From assembly GCA_018287875.1 (NCBI GenBank), contig JAGVVL010000022.1:806001-870000 (forward strand): 64,000 nucleotides of DNA, written 5' to 3'. Source of the stretch: Nigrospora sphaerica (Eukaryota > Ascomycota > Sordariomycetes > Amphisphaeriales > Apiosporaceae). Below the pieces are notes generated by a model. That model saw only the letters and a list, made by a program, of their open reading frames with translations. It was not told the DNA's origin and searched no databases. A program made the position numbers and the translations under genes. Below, piece by piece: positions 55,887 to 64,000 of the stretch (position 1 is its first letter; each line of letters begins with the position of its first letter).

Positions 55887-57029
55887 ATGGACGACCTGCC
55901 GTTCGAGTTGTTAGGGGCGGTTGCCGGCGAGCTGGATTCGCTTCGCGATCTCACCCACTTCCGTCTAGTGAACCACGCATGTGCTGCTGCGGCCTTGCCG
56001 TTGCTCGCACGGCACATTGCTGTGCTTAACACTGCCGAGTCGCTGGAAGAACTCAGCCATTTTCTCCAATCGCATGCCGACTTCGCAATACACGTCAACC
56101 GTCTCAGCGTGTACCATGGTTCATGGCCCCTCTGCACCCGAGAGGTCTGGGAGATGCACCCACTGCTCCTGGCGGGGAACGACAGGATCGGGGTCGAGAT
56201 GGATCGAGAGAATCCCGGCGCCGACGAGGCCTTTGAGAACTACCGCCAATTCACCCTCCGACAAGCGAAGCGAGATCCTGCCGAAGATACTGCCACGTGC
56301 ACTACTATCTTGAGCTTGATGCCGGGTCTCCAGGAACTCACGTTGGGGCACGTACAGATGTGGAGTTGGCGACGCCGTGGGAACGCCAAATACACTAGGC
56401 TGCGCCGCCGAATATGGATGTCGGCGCTCTACAGAGACTCGATAGGAGCCGTGGCCAGTTTATTGCTCCCTCTTTTACACCAATTCCCTCAAATTCGGAA
56501 CCTCACCATCCACGGCACGCTCGACTCCTTCGATCTGAACCATTGTGGGTCGTTCTTTACGAGCCACGTTAAGCGGCTTCGTTTAGAATCCCTTCTTATA
56601 TTCCACGAGGCACCTTCTTCAGTAAAGATATTTCTGCAAAGTTTCCCGGATCTTGAGGAAGTCACGATGAGGTTCGCAAGCAACAACGAGCACACAGCCA
56701 CGCTGCTCCAGGACATCCACTGGCCGCGGCTTCGGAAACTCGCCCTCCAGGATACATGGACCACGGCCGATACCCTGATCGGTTTGATGGATCGACACCG
56801 TGCCTTGGAAGAGGTAACGATGAGGGATACGAAGCTCTTTGCGGGCGCGTGGCATCCGGTGCTCAGACACGCGAGAACTCGTCACCCCATTATTCGCTTC
56901 GAATGCGACGGGTTTTTGGACAGCATCGATCCTGACTTCAGCGTGGACGTGGCTGCCCATACAGACCAGGGACGGCTTCTGCGACAGTTTTTGAACGATA
57001 AGAACTTTCCCTGGCCCTTTGCGCTTTGA
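55887..57029 (+). CDS. F-box / LRR-like protein
   Basis: 380 residues from the Met of MDDLPFELLGAVAGELDS; the in-frame ATG at 55686 would add an unlikely 67-residue extension. The F-box (residues 1-40, with DLTHFRLVNHACAAAALPLL) should bind Skp1 of an SCF ubiquitin ligase. The remainder has irregular leucine-rich segments (MPGLQELTLGHVQM, FPQIRNLTIHGTLD, FPDLEEVTMRF, WPRLRKLALQDTW), the usual substrate-binding layout of fungal F-box proteins. No intron is needed. Substrate unknown. Confidence 0.8.
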   Translation: MDDLPFELLGAVAGELDSLRDLTHFRLVNHACAAAALPLLARHIAVLNTAESLEELSHFLQSHADFAIHVNRLSVYHGSWPLCTREVWEMHPLLLAGNDRIGVEMDRENPGADEAFENYRQFTLRQAKRDPAEDTATCTTILSLMPGLQELTLGHVQMWSWRRRGNAKYTRLRRRIWMSALYRDSIGAVASLLLPLLHQFPQIRNLTIHGTLDSFDLNHCGSFFTSHVKRLRLESLLIFHEAPSSVKIFLQSFPDLEEVTMRFASNNEHTATLLQDIHWPRLRKLALQDTWTTADTLIGLMDRHRALEEVTMRDTKLFAGAWHPVLRHARTRHPIIRFECDGFLDSIDPDFSVDVAAHTDQGRLLRQFLNDKNFPWPFAL

Positions 57030-57462
57030 AATGCATCGCCGCCCGGCGCACTTGGCAGGGATAGGCGAATCGCCAAGGTGCTGGGGCGAGCCGGTTGGGT
57101 TGCGCACTTAAAGCTGTAGTCTAGCAAAGACGATCTCTGTAGACAGAAACCCTACATTTTCTGCAGTTCTTACCTTCTAATGTCACACAAACTATACCCC
57201 AAAACTGCTGGCATCCTGCTGGCGATTTAGCTCTGCTTCACCGGATGTACCGGCTGTGTCCCTCCTACGTACTGTACTGGCTGTGCCATGTCATCCGCGC
57301 TACTGCGCTGCACGCCCCACTGCCCTAGAATCGCCCGTCATGGCGTTCGCGTCCGTATAGTGAGGTCGGCAATGAATCATCAGATAGGTCACAACTTCGC
57401 TAAGCTGCAGGTCAATTTCACATTGACTGGTACCGCATTATTTCACGGCAGACTGTAACCAT
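57030..57462. other. Intergenic stretch
   Basis: Nothing recognised between the convergent F-box-like and PD-(D/E)XK-like genes. Confidence 0.5.
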
Positions 57463-58938
57463 CTATATTGGGCCTTGACGGTCTGTCAACATTCGCTCCC
57501 AAGCCTGGGCATAGACTCCTTCACACCATATCGCGATCCTACGCAAGGCACAGAGAAGCGTGTAGCAGTCGGTGATGGATTCGGTCGAACCCAAAGGCAG
57601 GCGGTCGTACACGAGAACCGTGCCACCGAACTCCTCACCTGAGTCGGGCACCTGGTAGAAAGCCAGCTTGAGGCTCCACCGTACGCCTTCCACCTCAATC
57701 AAGGGCAGGGTCAAGATGTCGTCTCCGGCCAGGCGGCCCAGCGGAGGATTCGGTGGGATCAGGTTACGCATGTGGCGGAAATGTATCCGCGCCCAATTGG
57801 CCAACTGGTTAGGGCCGTGGGCGTCGCCTCCACGCTCACGCTTTGTTTCGATGCTGACGGCCATGGGGCGGTCGGACTCGAACTGATGGAGAGCATTTAG
57901 CTGGTCGAGCTGGGGACCTGTGGGTCGCCGCCTCTGGGCGCGCATGTACATATCAATGGCGCCTTTGAGCGACGCCGTCGTGGACGGGGCGAGGAAGATT
58001 CCGTAGTCGACTTTGCTGTCCTTGAGTTTGGGATCGGGGTCACGGAAGTCTTGGGCCGGGCCCACGGTCGTGATGTTGTGGTAGACAAGAGACGTGGCCG
58101 TCTTCAGGGCTATAGCCAATACACGGGCGTGTACTCTGTCATTCCACTCGGCCTCGTTTGCGGGCCGGGTAGGGTCGGCACACAGGCTACTGGCGGTGAC
58201 CACCTCGCCGATGGACATGTGTGTGAAAAGAAGATCGAGAAGACCTGAGCCTGTGGCCGCGCCTAGCGTGGTCTCGGATAGATTCGATGACAGACTGGAT
58301 GGCTCTGGAGTGTCGAACATGTAGTCGCTGATGGGATCCACGAGTGGGTCGCTCGTCGCCTGGATATGCTGCTGCAACTGCTGTGGCAGGACCCCTTGTC
58401 GTGTTCGTATTTTCGCCAAATCTTGGAGTAGATGGCGAGTCGCCTCGGTGAGTCCTGCGTGGCTATGTATCGCGGCGATCGGTTTCGGTGTTACGGGTAG
58501 GTCGTCGGCCTGAAGGAGGGCTAGGGCTCGCTTGCGCGGACTGGCACTCATACGGGAGCGCTGTGATAACGAAGATGATGCGAGCGAGGGCACTGATTGA
58601 GACGACGGCGATGCGACCCGTGGCGGTGTGGGCTGTGGTGGCGCGCCCATGACCAAGTTGCGCCCTCGTAGCGGTCGAGGAGTCGCGGCTGGCTCCTCCG
58701 GGCTTTGTCGGTCGGAACTAGGTGCAGAGCGCGTGTTTTCGTGCGCTGAACTACCCATATAGTCGTTTGTATTGGGCTGTCGCCGTTGTCGTTTCTTCGG
58801 GCTTGGGCTGCGAGGAGACGACATGGTCGCAGCGGCGCGTTTTCTGGCAGACGATGCCGCCGCTGCCACGTCTTCAATCCACGAGAGGATCCGGTTGTTT
58901 TGGGGACAACTGTCGAAGTAGCAAGTGGCTTCTGCCAT
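57463..58938 (-). CDS. PD-(D/E)XK nuclease-like fungal protein
   Basis: Intronless 491-residue protein. The N-terminal 180 residues are disordered and basic (SPSPKKRQRRQPNTNDYMGS), with a probable nuclear signal. The C-terminal half matches the fungal PD-(D/E)XK-like domain: the acidic residue of SKVDYGIFLAP, the ExK of VSIETKRERGG, then the conserved NQLANWARIHFRHMR and TVLVYDRLPLGST. The D...ExK triad appears intact, so nuclease activity is possible, though the family is largely uncharacterised. It lies upstream of the second Fot1-like element with no operon-like partner. Confidence 0.85.
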   Translation of the reverse strand: MAEATCYFDSCPQNNRILSWIEDVAAAASSARKRAAATMSSPRSPSPKKRQRRQPNTNDYMGSSAHENTRSAPSSDRQSPEEPAATPRPLRGRNLVMGAPPQPTPPRVASPSSQSVPSLASSSLSQRSRMSASPRKRALALLQADDLPVTPKPIAAIHSHAGLTEATRHLLQDLAKIRTRQGVLPQQLQQHIQATSDPLVDPISDYMFDTPEPSSLSSNLSETTLGAATGSGLLDLLFTHMSIGEVVTASSLCADPTRPANEAEWNDRVHARVLAIALKTATSLVYHNITTVGPAQDFRDPDPKLKDSKVDYGIFLAPSTTASLKGAIDMYMRAQRRRPTGPQLDQLNALHQFESDRPMAVSIETKRERGGDAHGPNQLANWARIHFRHMRNLIPPNPPLGRLAGDDILTLPLIEVEGVRWSLKLAFYQVPDSGEEFGGTVLVYDRLPLGSTESITDCYTLLCALRRIAIWCEGVYAQAWERMLTDRQGPI

Positions 58939-60064
58939 GAATGACGATCAGTATCTGCAAAAGGTGGCGCTACATTCTGGAAGACAACGGGGGTGTTCTG
59001 ATACTGGCTGGCATGGTGCTAGGAGGTCGCTGGCGATGTAGTTTGGTGATAACGACGGGCAGCTGGATCTGCTGTTTGCTGCCTGGTAATCATCTGCCCC
59101 GCTTCTCGTTAACACAGCAACGGGCCGTTGCGCTAGACCGTAGCTACCAGAAAACGCGTGAACAAGGTTACTTCAGACGGAATTCCATTGGGAGAGTACT
59201 ACAAGTGAATTTCATGCAGCTGGTTCTGTACGCTTTCCACATAAAACCTTCAGCGGCTGGTTCGACGTGGGGTGCGCTGGTACTGTGCATCGCGCAGGCG
59301 GTCAATGGCGACGGCACACAAGTTGGGTCGTCGGTATGGCGGGCGCTCATGTTAAAGTACCCGAGAAGCGCGCGGCGACGCAGCTACTCCAGGTAGGTAA
59401 CAGAACTAGTGGTACTCATGGTCCACGGAGGGGCGTAGCTTGGTGCAGGTGGTCGTGGAGGGCAAGACCACATCAATACGGTCGCAGGGTCAGCGCAGCG
59501 GTGCCACTTAAGGATTAACAGCTGACAGAAGGCTACTAGTAAGGAGGGGGGGGGGGCAAGCTCGATGCGGACCTTGGCGTTAGGCAGGACACGCTCGTCA
59601 CTCGCCGCAGAGACGAAACAGCCCACGCTTGACCCCGACAAGCTGGTCGACACTGACGATATTGGAGACCCTCCCACATATAAAAAGCCTCCAAATTGAA
59701 TTCCTTGTTTCCCTGATTTAGACTAAGTACAGTCTCAAGGTGCAGATATCTCGTGCAAATGAGAGGGTCCCTGCTAGTGCAACCAGGATCACGCAAAGTC
59801 CGGAACTCCGGTGCTCTCGATTCGTCCAAACGCCATCTAGATTCTCGTGGAAGCTCCTGAGAAGCTACGGGATCACTAATAGCATCGCCGCGAACTTTCG
59901 TTGTTACCATCTCTCTGAAAATAGCCGAATAGGACCTTCTAGAATCTACAGAGACAATAACATGACGGCGCACTGAGTAATTCCATGTTTATAAGCAGTT
60001 CACAGGTCGTATTCTAGTACATGCGCGACGCCTAGTTAGAAAAGCATAAATTCATCGCATCCCC
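58939..60064. other. Intergenic stretch
   Basis: No gene supported. A G10-type homopolymer occurs near 59547. Frames such as 58941-59396 plus lack motifs. The interval holds the PD-(D/E)XK-like gene promoter and the left flank of the second transposon. Confidence 0.5.
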
Positions 60065-60066
60065 TA

Positions 60067-60108
60067 AGCTAGGGGGTCGATCAAGGGACAGGCCCATCAA
60101 ACCGCCAC
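60067..60108 (+). repeat. Left terminal inverted repeat of second element
   Basis: 42 bp, exact inverse of 61958-61999. Preceded by the TA target copy. Confidence 0.94.
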
Positions 60109-60241
60109 ACGTCTGGCGACAGTTTAAGGTGTTTCTTTTTTGCTTCAACACCAACTATATCAACTACCTACGGTTACATTTATTTAGAAGTCATACCATT
60201 CGAATTGTCACATTCTGTCCTTTCGTTTGATATCTATTATT

Positions 60242-61876
60242 ATGGATGAACTGCAGCTGGCTGCCGCTCTACTCCAAGTCTGCCAAGGAGATTCCATCCG
60301 GTCTGTCGCTAAGCAATACAGAGTCTCCAGACACTACCTCACGTCTCGTTTCGAGTGCAAGCCTCTCAAACGCACTGCTCAAAGGCATCGTCAAGCCCTC
60401 AGTGAGGTCCAGGAGCACTGGCTAGTCCAGTGGGTGTTGCTCCAGGCCAGACTTGGCTGGGCTCCTCAGCACAACCGCTTCAAGCTCTTCGCGCAGTCAA
60501 TTATCTGTCAGTCCGGCAGCAGCCACACCATCGGAGATAGGTGGCATCGCCGTTTTTTTAGGCGCTGGCCGCAGCTGAAGACCATGCTCTCAAGGGGAAT
60601 GGATTTCCAGCGCGTCAACGGCGCCACACGCGAAAACGTCGAGGAGTTCTTCTCGAGGCTGAACGAGGAGCGCATCCGCGACATCCCTAAGGAGCACACA
60701 TGGAACTTTGACGAGGTTGGAGCTCAGATTGGCCTTGGAGACTGCCCTTTTGTTATCGGACCGTCTGCTCTCACGAAGGTCTTCACTCTAGACACCACGA
60801 GAGGCGAGTGGACGACGTCTCTAAAGTCTGTCTCTGCAGCTGGCCGAGCCCTGTCTCCCCTGGTCATCTTTAAGGGGAGGCAGGTCCAACAGCAATGGTT
60901 TACCACGTAATCAGACGACGAGGACTTCGCAGACTGGCAATTTGAAGCCTCAGAGGCCGGCTGGACCTCCAATTCAATTGCCCTGCGCTGGCTGAGACAG
61001 GTATTCTTGCCACAGACTACTCCAGACGACCCCAAGCAGTGGCGCCACCTCATAATCGACGGCCATGCCAGCCACTGCAGCGAGGAGTTCATGTTGGAGT
61101 GTTTTGAGGCTAAGGTCTGGCTGGACTTCCTTCCGGCACACACCTCGCAGGTCCTCCAGCCTCTGGACCTTGGCCCCTTTTCGGTGTTGAAGCGCGCATA
61201 CCGGAAACACCTTCGCCAGGCCTGCGTGTCTAGTCTGACGATGACGCCAAAGAAACCGGAGTTCCTGGAGGCCTGGAACAAGGCTCGGAAGGAAGCCCTG
61301 ACTCCAGAGCACATTGCCACAGGCTGGAAAGCGACCGGTATCTATCCAAGGGACCCCCTCAAGGCCATTAACAGCCGACTGGCAAGGCAAAGGGACCAGG
61401 ACAGGCCGGAGGGGTCAACTTGGAGCGTTCTGCAGCTGCCAGAGGACCCCCTGCTGTCGGAGATGTCCGCTATGGACGTTAAGACCCCAAGGTCTTCAAG
61501 GCAGATACAGCACATCTATCGCGAATTGCGTGTGGTTAACTCAGTGTACAGCAATGCCACCTTACGCCAGGTCTTTAGGAAGACCGGCAAGGCCTTAGAC
61601 CTTGCAAGCGCCGAGACCTCCAGCCTTAAGCATGAACGCGACCAATTGGCTGCTGCGCTGGATCTCCAGAAGCCCTAAAAACGTCGCAAGGTCCAGAAAA
61701 CTGCTCAAGAGCGATTCGTGACCATGCTAGACGTTCGCAAAGCCAAGGTGGACTTGGCGACACCTGGTAGTGAGGCTAGTGCGGTCACTGCGCAGTCGCC
61801 ATCGATCGCGTCGGGAAGTTCGGTTGCAGAAAGCATTTCTGACATAGAGGAGGAGATAACAGTCTCTTTAAGCTAA
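60242..61876 (+). pseudogene. Pogo-like transposase with two internal stops
   Basis: A single 545-codon frame from MDELQLAAALLQVCQG to EEEITVSLS, broken by TAA at 60908-60910 (after QQQWFTT) and TAA at 61676-61678 (before KRRKVQK). Helix-turn-helix regions (IRSVAKQYRVSRHYLTSRF; HRRFFRRWPQLKTMLSRGMD) precede a DDE_1 core with NFDEVGAQIG, LIIDGHASHCSEEF and QVLQPLDLGPFSVLKRAY. Both stops most simply derive from CAA by C-to-T in CpA context. The product would be truncated before the second catalytic acid, so the copy cannot move on its own. Confidence 0.93.
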
Positions 61877-61957
61877 TCGGTTTGTCTGTATCTATTGTGG
61901 TTGTTAAGATAATTGGTTTTGTTTGCTTTAATGTTACATGGCGATGTCTTAAAACGC

Positions 61958-61999
61958 GTGGCGGTTTGATGGGCCTGTCCCTTGATCGACCCCCTAGCT
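61958..61999 (-). repeat. Right terminal inverted repeat of second element
   Basis: Exact inverse of the left repeat. Followed by TA at 62000-62001, ten bases or so downstream of which the host resumes. Confidence 0.93.
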
Positions 62000-62060
62000 T
62001 AGGACCCTCCTTTCACATAGAGCAGAAAATATTAAGAACTTCAAGACGGTTCAACAAATC

Positions 62061-64000
62061 TTAGAAACGCGACAGATGAAAGATAAAGACCCGACCTGAC
62101 GGGCAACCAAGAGCGAGATTCGTGCCTCGCTCTGTTGTAGACACGGCAGACCTATTCGGCCGGTACTCTGGAGGCAGCCAGAGGATCTCCTTGGACTGCT
62201 TCAGAATCCAAGTCCGATCTCGACTTAGGCCATAGTCTTTCTGTTGAGCCGGTTGTTGGGTCGGCTGTTGGAGGTGCGTGTCCGCGTTCAATGACATAGA
62301 TTCATCTAGCTGAATGTCGCCGGTATCGGTGTGAATCAGGGTGCCGGTCGTATCAAATGAGACGGTTGAGATGTAGCCCACGTCGTGGGTATAAAGGCGC
62401 GCGCCCGTCTGCACGTTCCAGACCTTAACGGTCTTGTCGTACGATGCCGAGACGACGCGCTGCCCGTCGGTCGAGAAGGCCGCCGATCTGACGAAATCCG
62501 TATGGCCCTCGAGCGTCTGCTCGCACGCGCCCGTCTGCACGTTCCAGACCTTAACGGTCTCGTCGTCCGACGCCGAGACGACGCGCTGCCCGTCGGCCGA
62601 GAAGGCCGCCGAGCTGACGGAATCCGTATGGCCCGTGAGCGTCTGCTCACACGCGCCCGTCTGCACGTTCCAGACCTTGACGGTCTTGTCGTCCGACGCC
62701 GAGACGACGCGCTGCCCGTCGGTCGAGAAGGCCGCCGACCTGACCCAATCCGTATGGCCCTCGAGCGTCTGCTTGCACGCGCCCGTCTGCACATTCCAGA
62801 CCTTAACGGTCTTGGCGTCCGACGCCGAGACGACGCGCTGCCCGTCGGTCGAGAAGGCCGCCGACCTGACATTGGAAGTATGGCCCGCGAGCGTCTGCTC
62901 GCACGCGCCCGTCTGCACGTTCCAGACCTTGACGGTCTTGTCGTCCGACGCCGAGACGACGCGCTGCCCGTCGGTCGAGAAGGCCGCCGAGTTGACATTG
63001 GAAGTATGGCCCGCGAGCGTCTGCTCGCACGCGCCCATCTGCACGATCCAGATCTTGACGGTCTTGTCGTCCGACGCCGAGACGACGCGCTGCCCGTCGG
63101 TCGAGAAGGCCGCCGACCTGACATTGGAAGTATGGCCCGCGAGCGTCTGCTCGCACGCGCCCGTCTGCACGTTCCAGACCTTAAGGGTCTTGTCGTACGA
63201 TGCCGAGACGACGCGCTGCCCATCGGCCGAGAAGGCCGCCGACCTGACGGAATCCGTATGGCCCGTGAGCGTCTGCTCACACGCGCCCGTCTGCACGTTC
63301 CAGACCTTGACGGTCTTGTCGTCCGACGCCGAGACGACGCGCTGCCCGTCGGTCGAGAAGGCCGCCGACCTGACCCAATCCGTATGGCCCTCGAGCGTCT
63401 GCTCGCACGCGCCCGTCTGCACGTTCCAGACCTTAAGGGTCTTGTCGTACGATGCCGAGACGACGCGCTGCCCGTCGGCCGAGAAGGCCGCCGAGCTGAC
63501 GGAATATGTATGGCCCGCGAGCGTCTGCTCGCACGCGCCCGTCTGCACATTCCAGACCTTAACGGTCTTGTCGTACGACGCCGAGACGACGCGCTGCCCG
63601 TCGGCCGAGAAGGCCGCCGACCTGACCCAATCCGTATGGCCCTCGAGCGTCTGCTCGCATGCGCTCCAATCCTCCGCCAACTCCGTTTTACATTCGAACC
63701 ACCACGGCCCCTCATTTTGGAACAGCCTTCGTATAAGGCTCTTTGTTGGACTTAACACGAGCGCAGACGCATATGTTTGAAGCGGCCAACTCTCGATCGC
63801 CGGCCGGAAGGTCTGCAGAAGCCGGTAGGCGTCCTTAAGTAGCAACCGAGGTCCAAATGCCCCCAACTGTTCCTTTATAATGTTAGCTCTGGAATATATA
63901 AGCCGAGTTCAGTAACGTACCTGCAGGTGTCGTGTCAGCTTCTCTAATGCGAGCATTCCTTCCGACATGCTCCGGAGTAGACTTAGCGCCTCGATCCAAT
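62061..64000 (-). CDS. WD40-repeat NLR (HNWD/het-e-like), 3' part only
   Basis: The 5' end lies beyond the window. Exon 64000-63921 (WIEALSLLRSMSEGMLALEK) is joined across a 48-bp intron (63920-63873) to exon 63872-62061. The joined part before the repeats (KDAYRLLQTF, PLQTYASALVLSPTKSLIRR) is the conserved linker that follows the NACHT domain in fungal NWD proteins, so a NACHT is expected upstream. Ten nearly identical 42-residue WD40 repeats follow (CEQTLEGHTDWVRSAAFS ... VVSASYDKTVKVWNVQTGA), then a diverged eleventh and a C-terminal extension ending FIFHLSRF. HET-E/HET-D/HET-R-type proteins control heterokaryon incompatibility, with specificity in such WD repeats; whether this one does is inference. 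Confidence 0.93.
62405..63665 (-). repeat. Tandem 126-bp (42-residue) WD40 units
   Basis: Ten units with very high DNA identity. Changes concentrate at E/A/T before GHT, at the pair after GHT (DW, YS, DS, SN, DF), at R/S/N after the next Val, and at Y/D and V/L in the SASxDKTxKVW segment. These are the positions on the top surface of the propeller known to be hypervariable in HNWD genes. Long open frames on both other readings of the array are by-products of the repeat. Confidence 0.95.

Larger units (their letters stand above)
60067..61999 (+). mobile_element. Second Fot1/pogo-type DNA transposon, nonsense-damaged
   Basis: A 1,933-bp element with 42-bp perfect terminal inverted repeats (60067-60108 and 61958-61999, starting AGCTAGGGGGTCGATCAAGG; similarity extends a few bases further with one mismatch) and TA on each side (60065-60066, 62000-62001). 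It is unrelated in its ends to the element at 5516-7375, so it is a different family. The transposase is interrupted by two stop codons. Confidence 0.95.

Noticed and set aside
62336..63780. Frames of about 450 codons in other readings of the WD40 array
   Set aside because: By-products of the 126-bp repeat. Only the minus frame giving GHT...KVWNVQTG is a known fold and joins the upstream linker.
1..64000. Starship captain (DUF3435), DUF3723, secondary-metabolite cluster, CRISPR array, tRNA or rRNA genes
   Set aside because: Looked for by motif and layout on both strands; none could be supported.

Overview
The window is nuclear DNA from a filamentous ascomycete (Pezizomycotina, probably Sordariomycetes). 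Genes are split by 43-95 bp introns with GTACGT/GTAAGT/GTGAGT donors, CTAAC/CTGAC branch points and short acceptors. The families are also typical: NLR-like receptors with PNP, NACHT, TPR, ankyrin and WD40 parts, Zn2Cys6 regulators, a fungal ferric reductase, RING-patatin proteins, Fot1/pogo transposons and a Tad/I-like LINE. I placed introns by reading splice signals. Summed exon lengths are divisible by three for every complete multi-exon model, which supports the structures. No CRISPR, rRNA or convincing tRNA was found.

Layout. 1-3.6 kb: 5' part of a PNP-UDP/NB-ARC/TPR NLR (- strand, runs off the window). 5.5-7.4 kb: intact Fot1/pogo element with TA duplications. 7.7-11.4 kb: NACHT-ankyrin gene with two in-frame stops. 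11.4-15.5 kb: gene-poor. 15.5-16.7 kb: APH-family kinase-like protein. 19.2-21.0 kb: Est1-type DNA/RNA-binding-domain protein. 23.0-26.5 kb: seven-exon Zn2Cys6 transcription factor. 28.0-29.5 kb: multi-membrane-span protein fused to a degenerate Ras-like GTPase. 30-32.5 kb: two unknown, convergently overlapping genes beside a 36-bp hairpin array. 33.8-35.6 kb: ferric reductase. 35.8 and 55.4 kb: two short MADS-box-like genes. 37.4-39.9 kb: RING/patatin-like protein without catalytic residues. 41.2-42.7 kb: zinc-finger JmjC protein. 42.9-43.4 kb: Cys-rich membrane protein. 46.6-52.5 kb: full-length LINE with 13-bp target-site duplications. 52.6-57.0 kb: small hypotheticals, a mucin-like secreted protein and an F-box/LRR-like protein. 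57.5-58.9 kb: PD-(D/E)XK nuclease-like protein. 60.1-62.0 kb: second, nonsense-damaged Fot1/pogo element. 62.1-64 kb: 3' part of a WD40-repeat NLR.

Taken together this looks like an accessory, self/non-self-rich and transposon-rich region. Three NLR-type genes carry three different repeat types, two of them nearly identical internal arrays, and they sit with a ferric reductase and a patatin-like gene. That set (NLR, FRE, PLP) is the one repeatedly reported as cargo of giant Starship elements. No DUF3435 tyrosine-recombinase captain or DUF3723 gene is visible here, so Starship origin is only a hypothesis. Several premature stops (NACHT-ankyrin, second Fot1-like element) fit C-to-T changes in CpA context, as expected for mild RIP.
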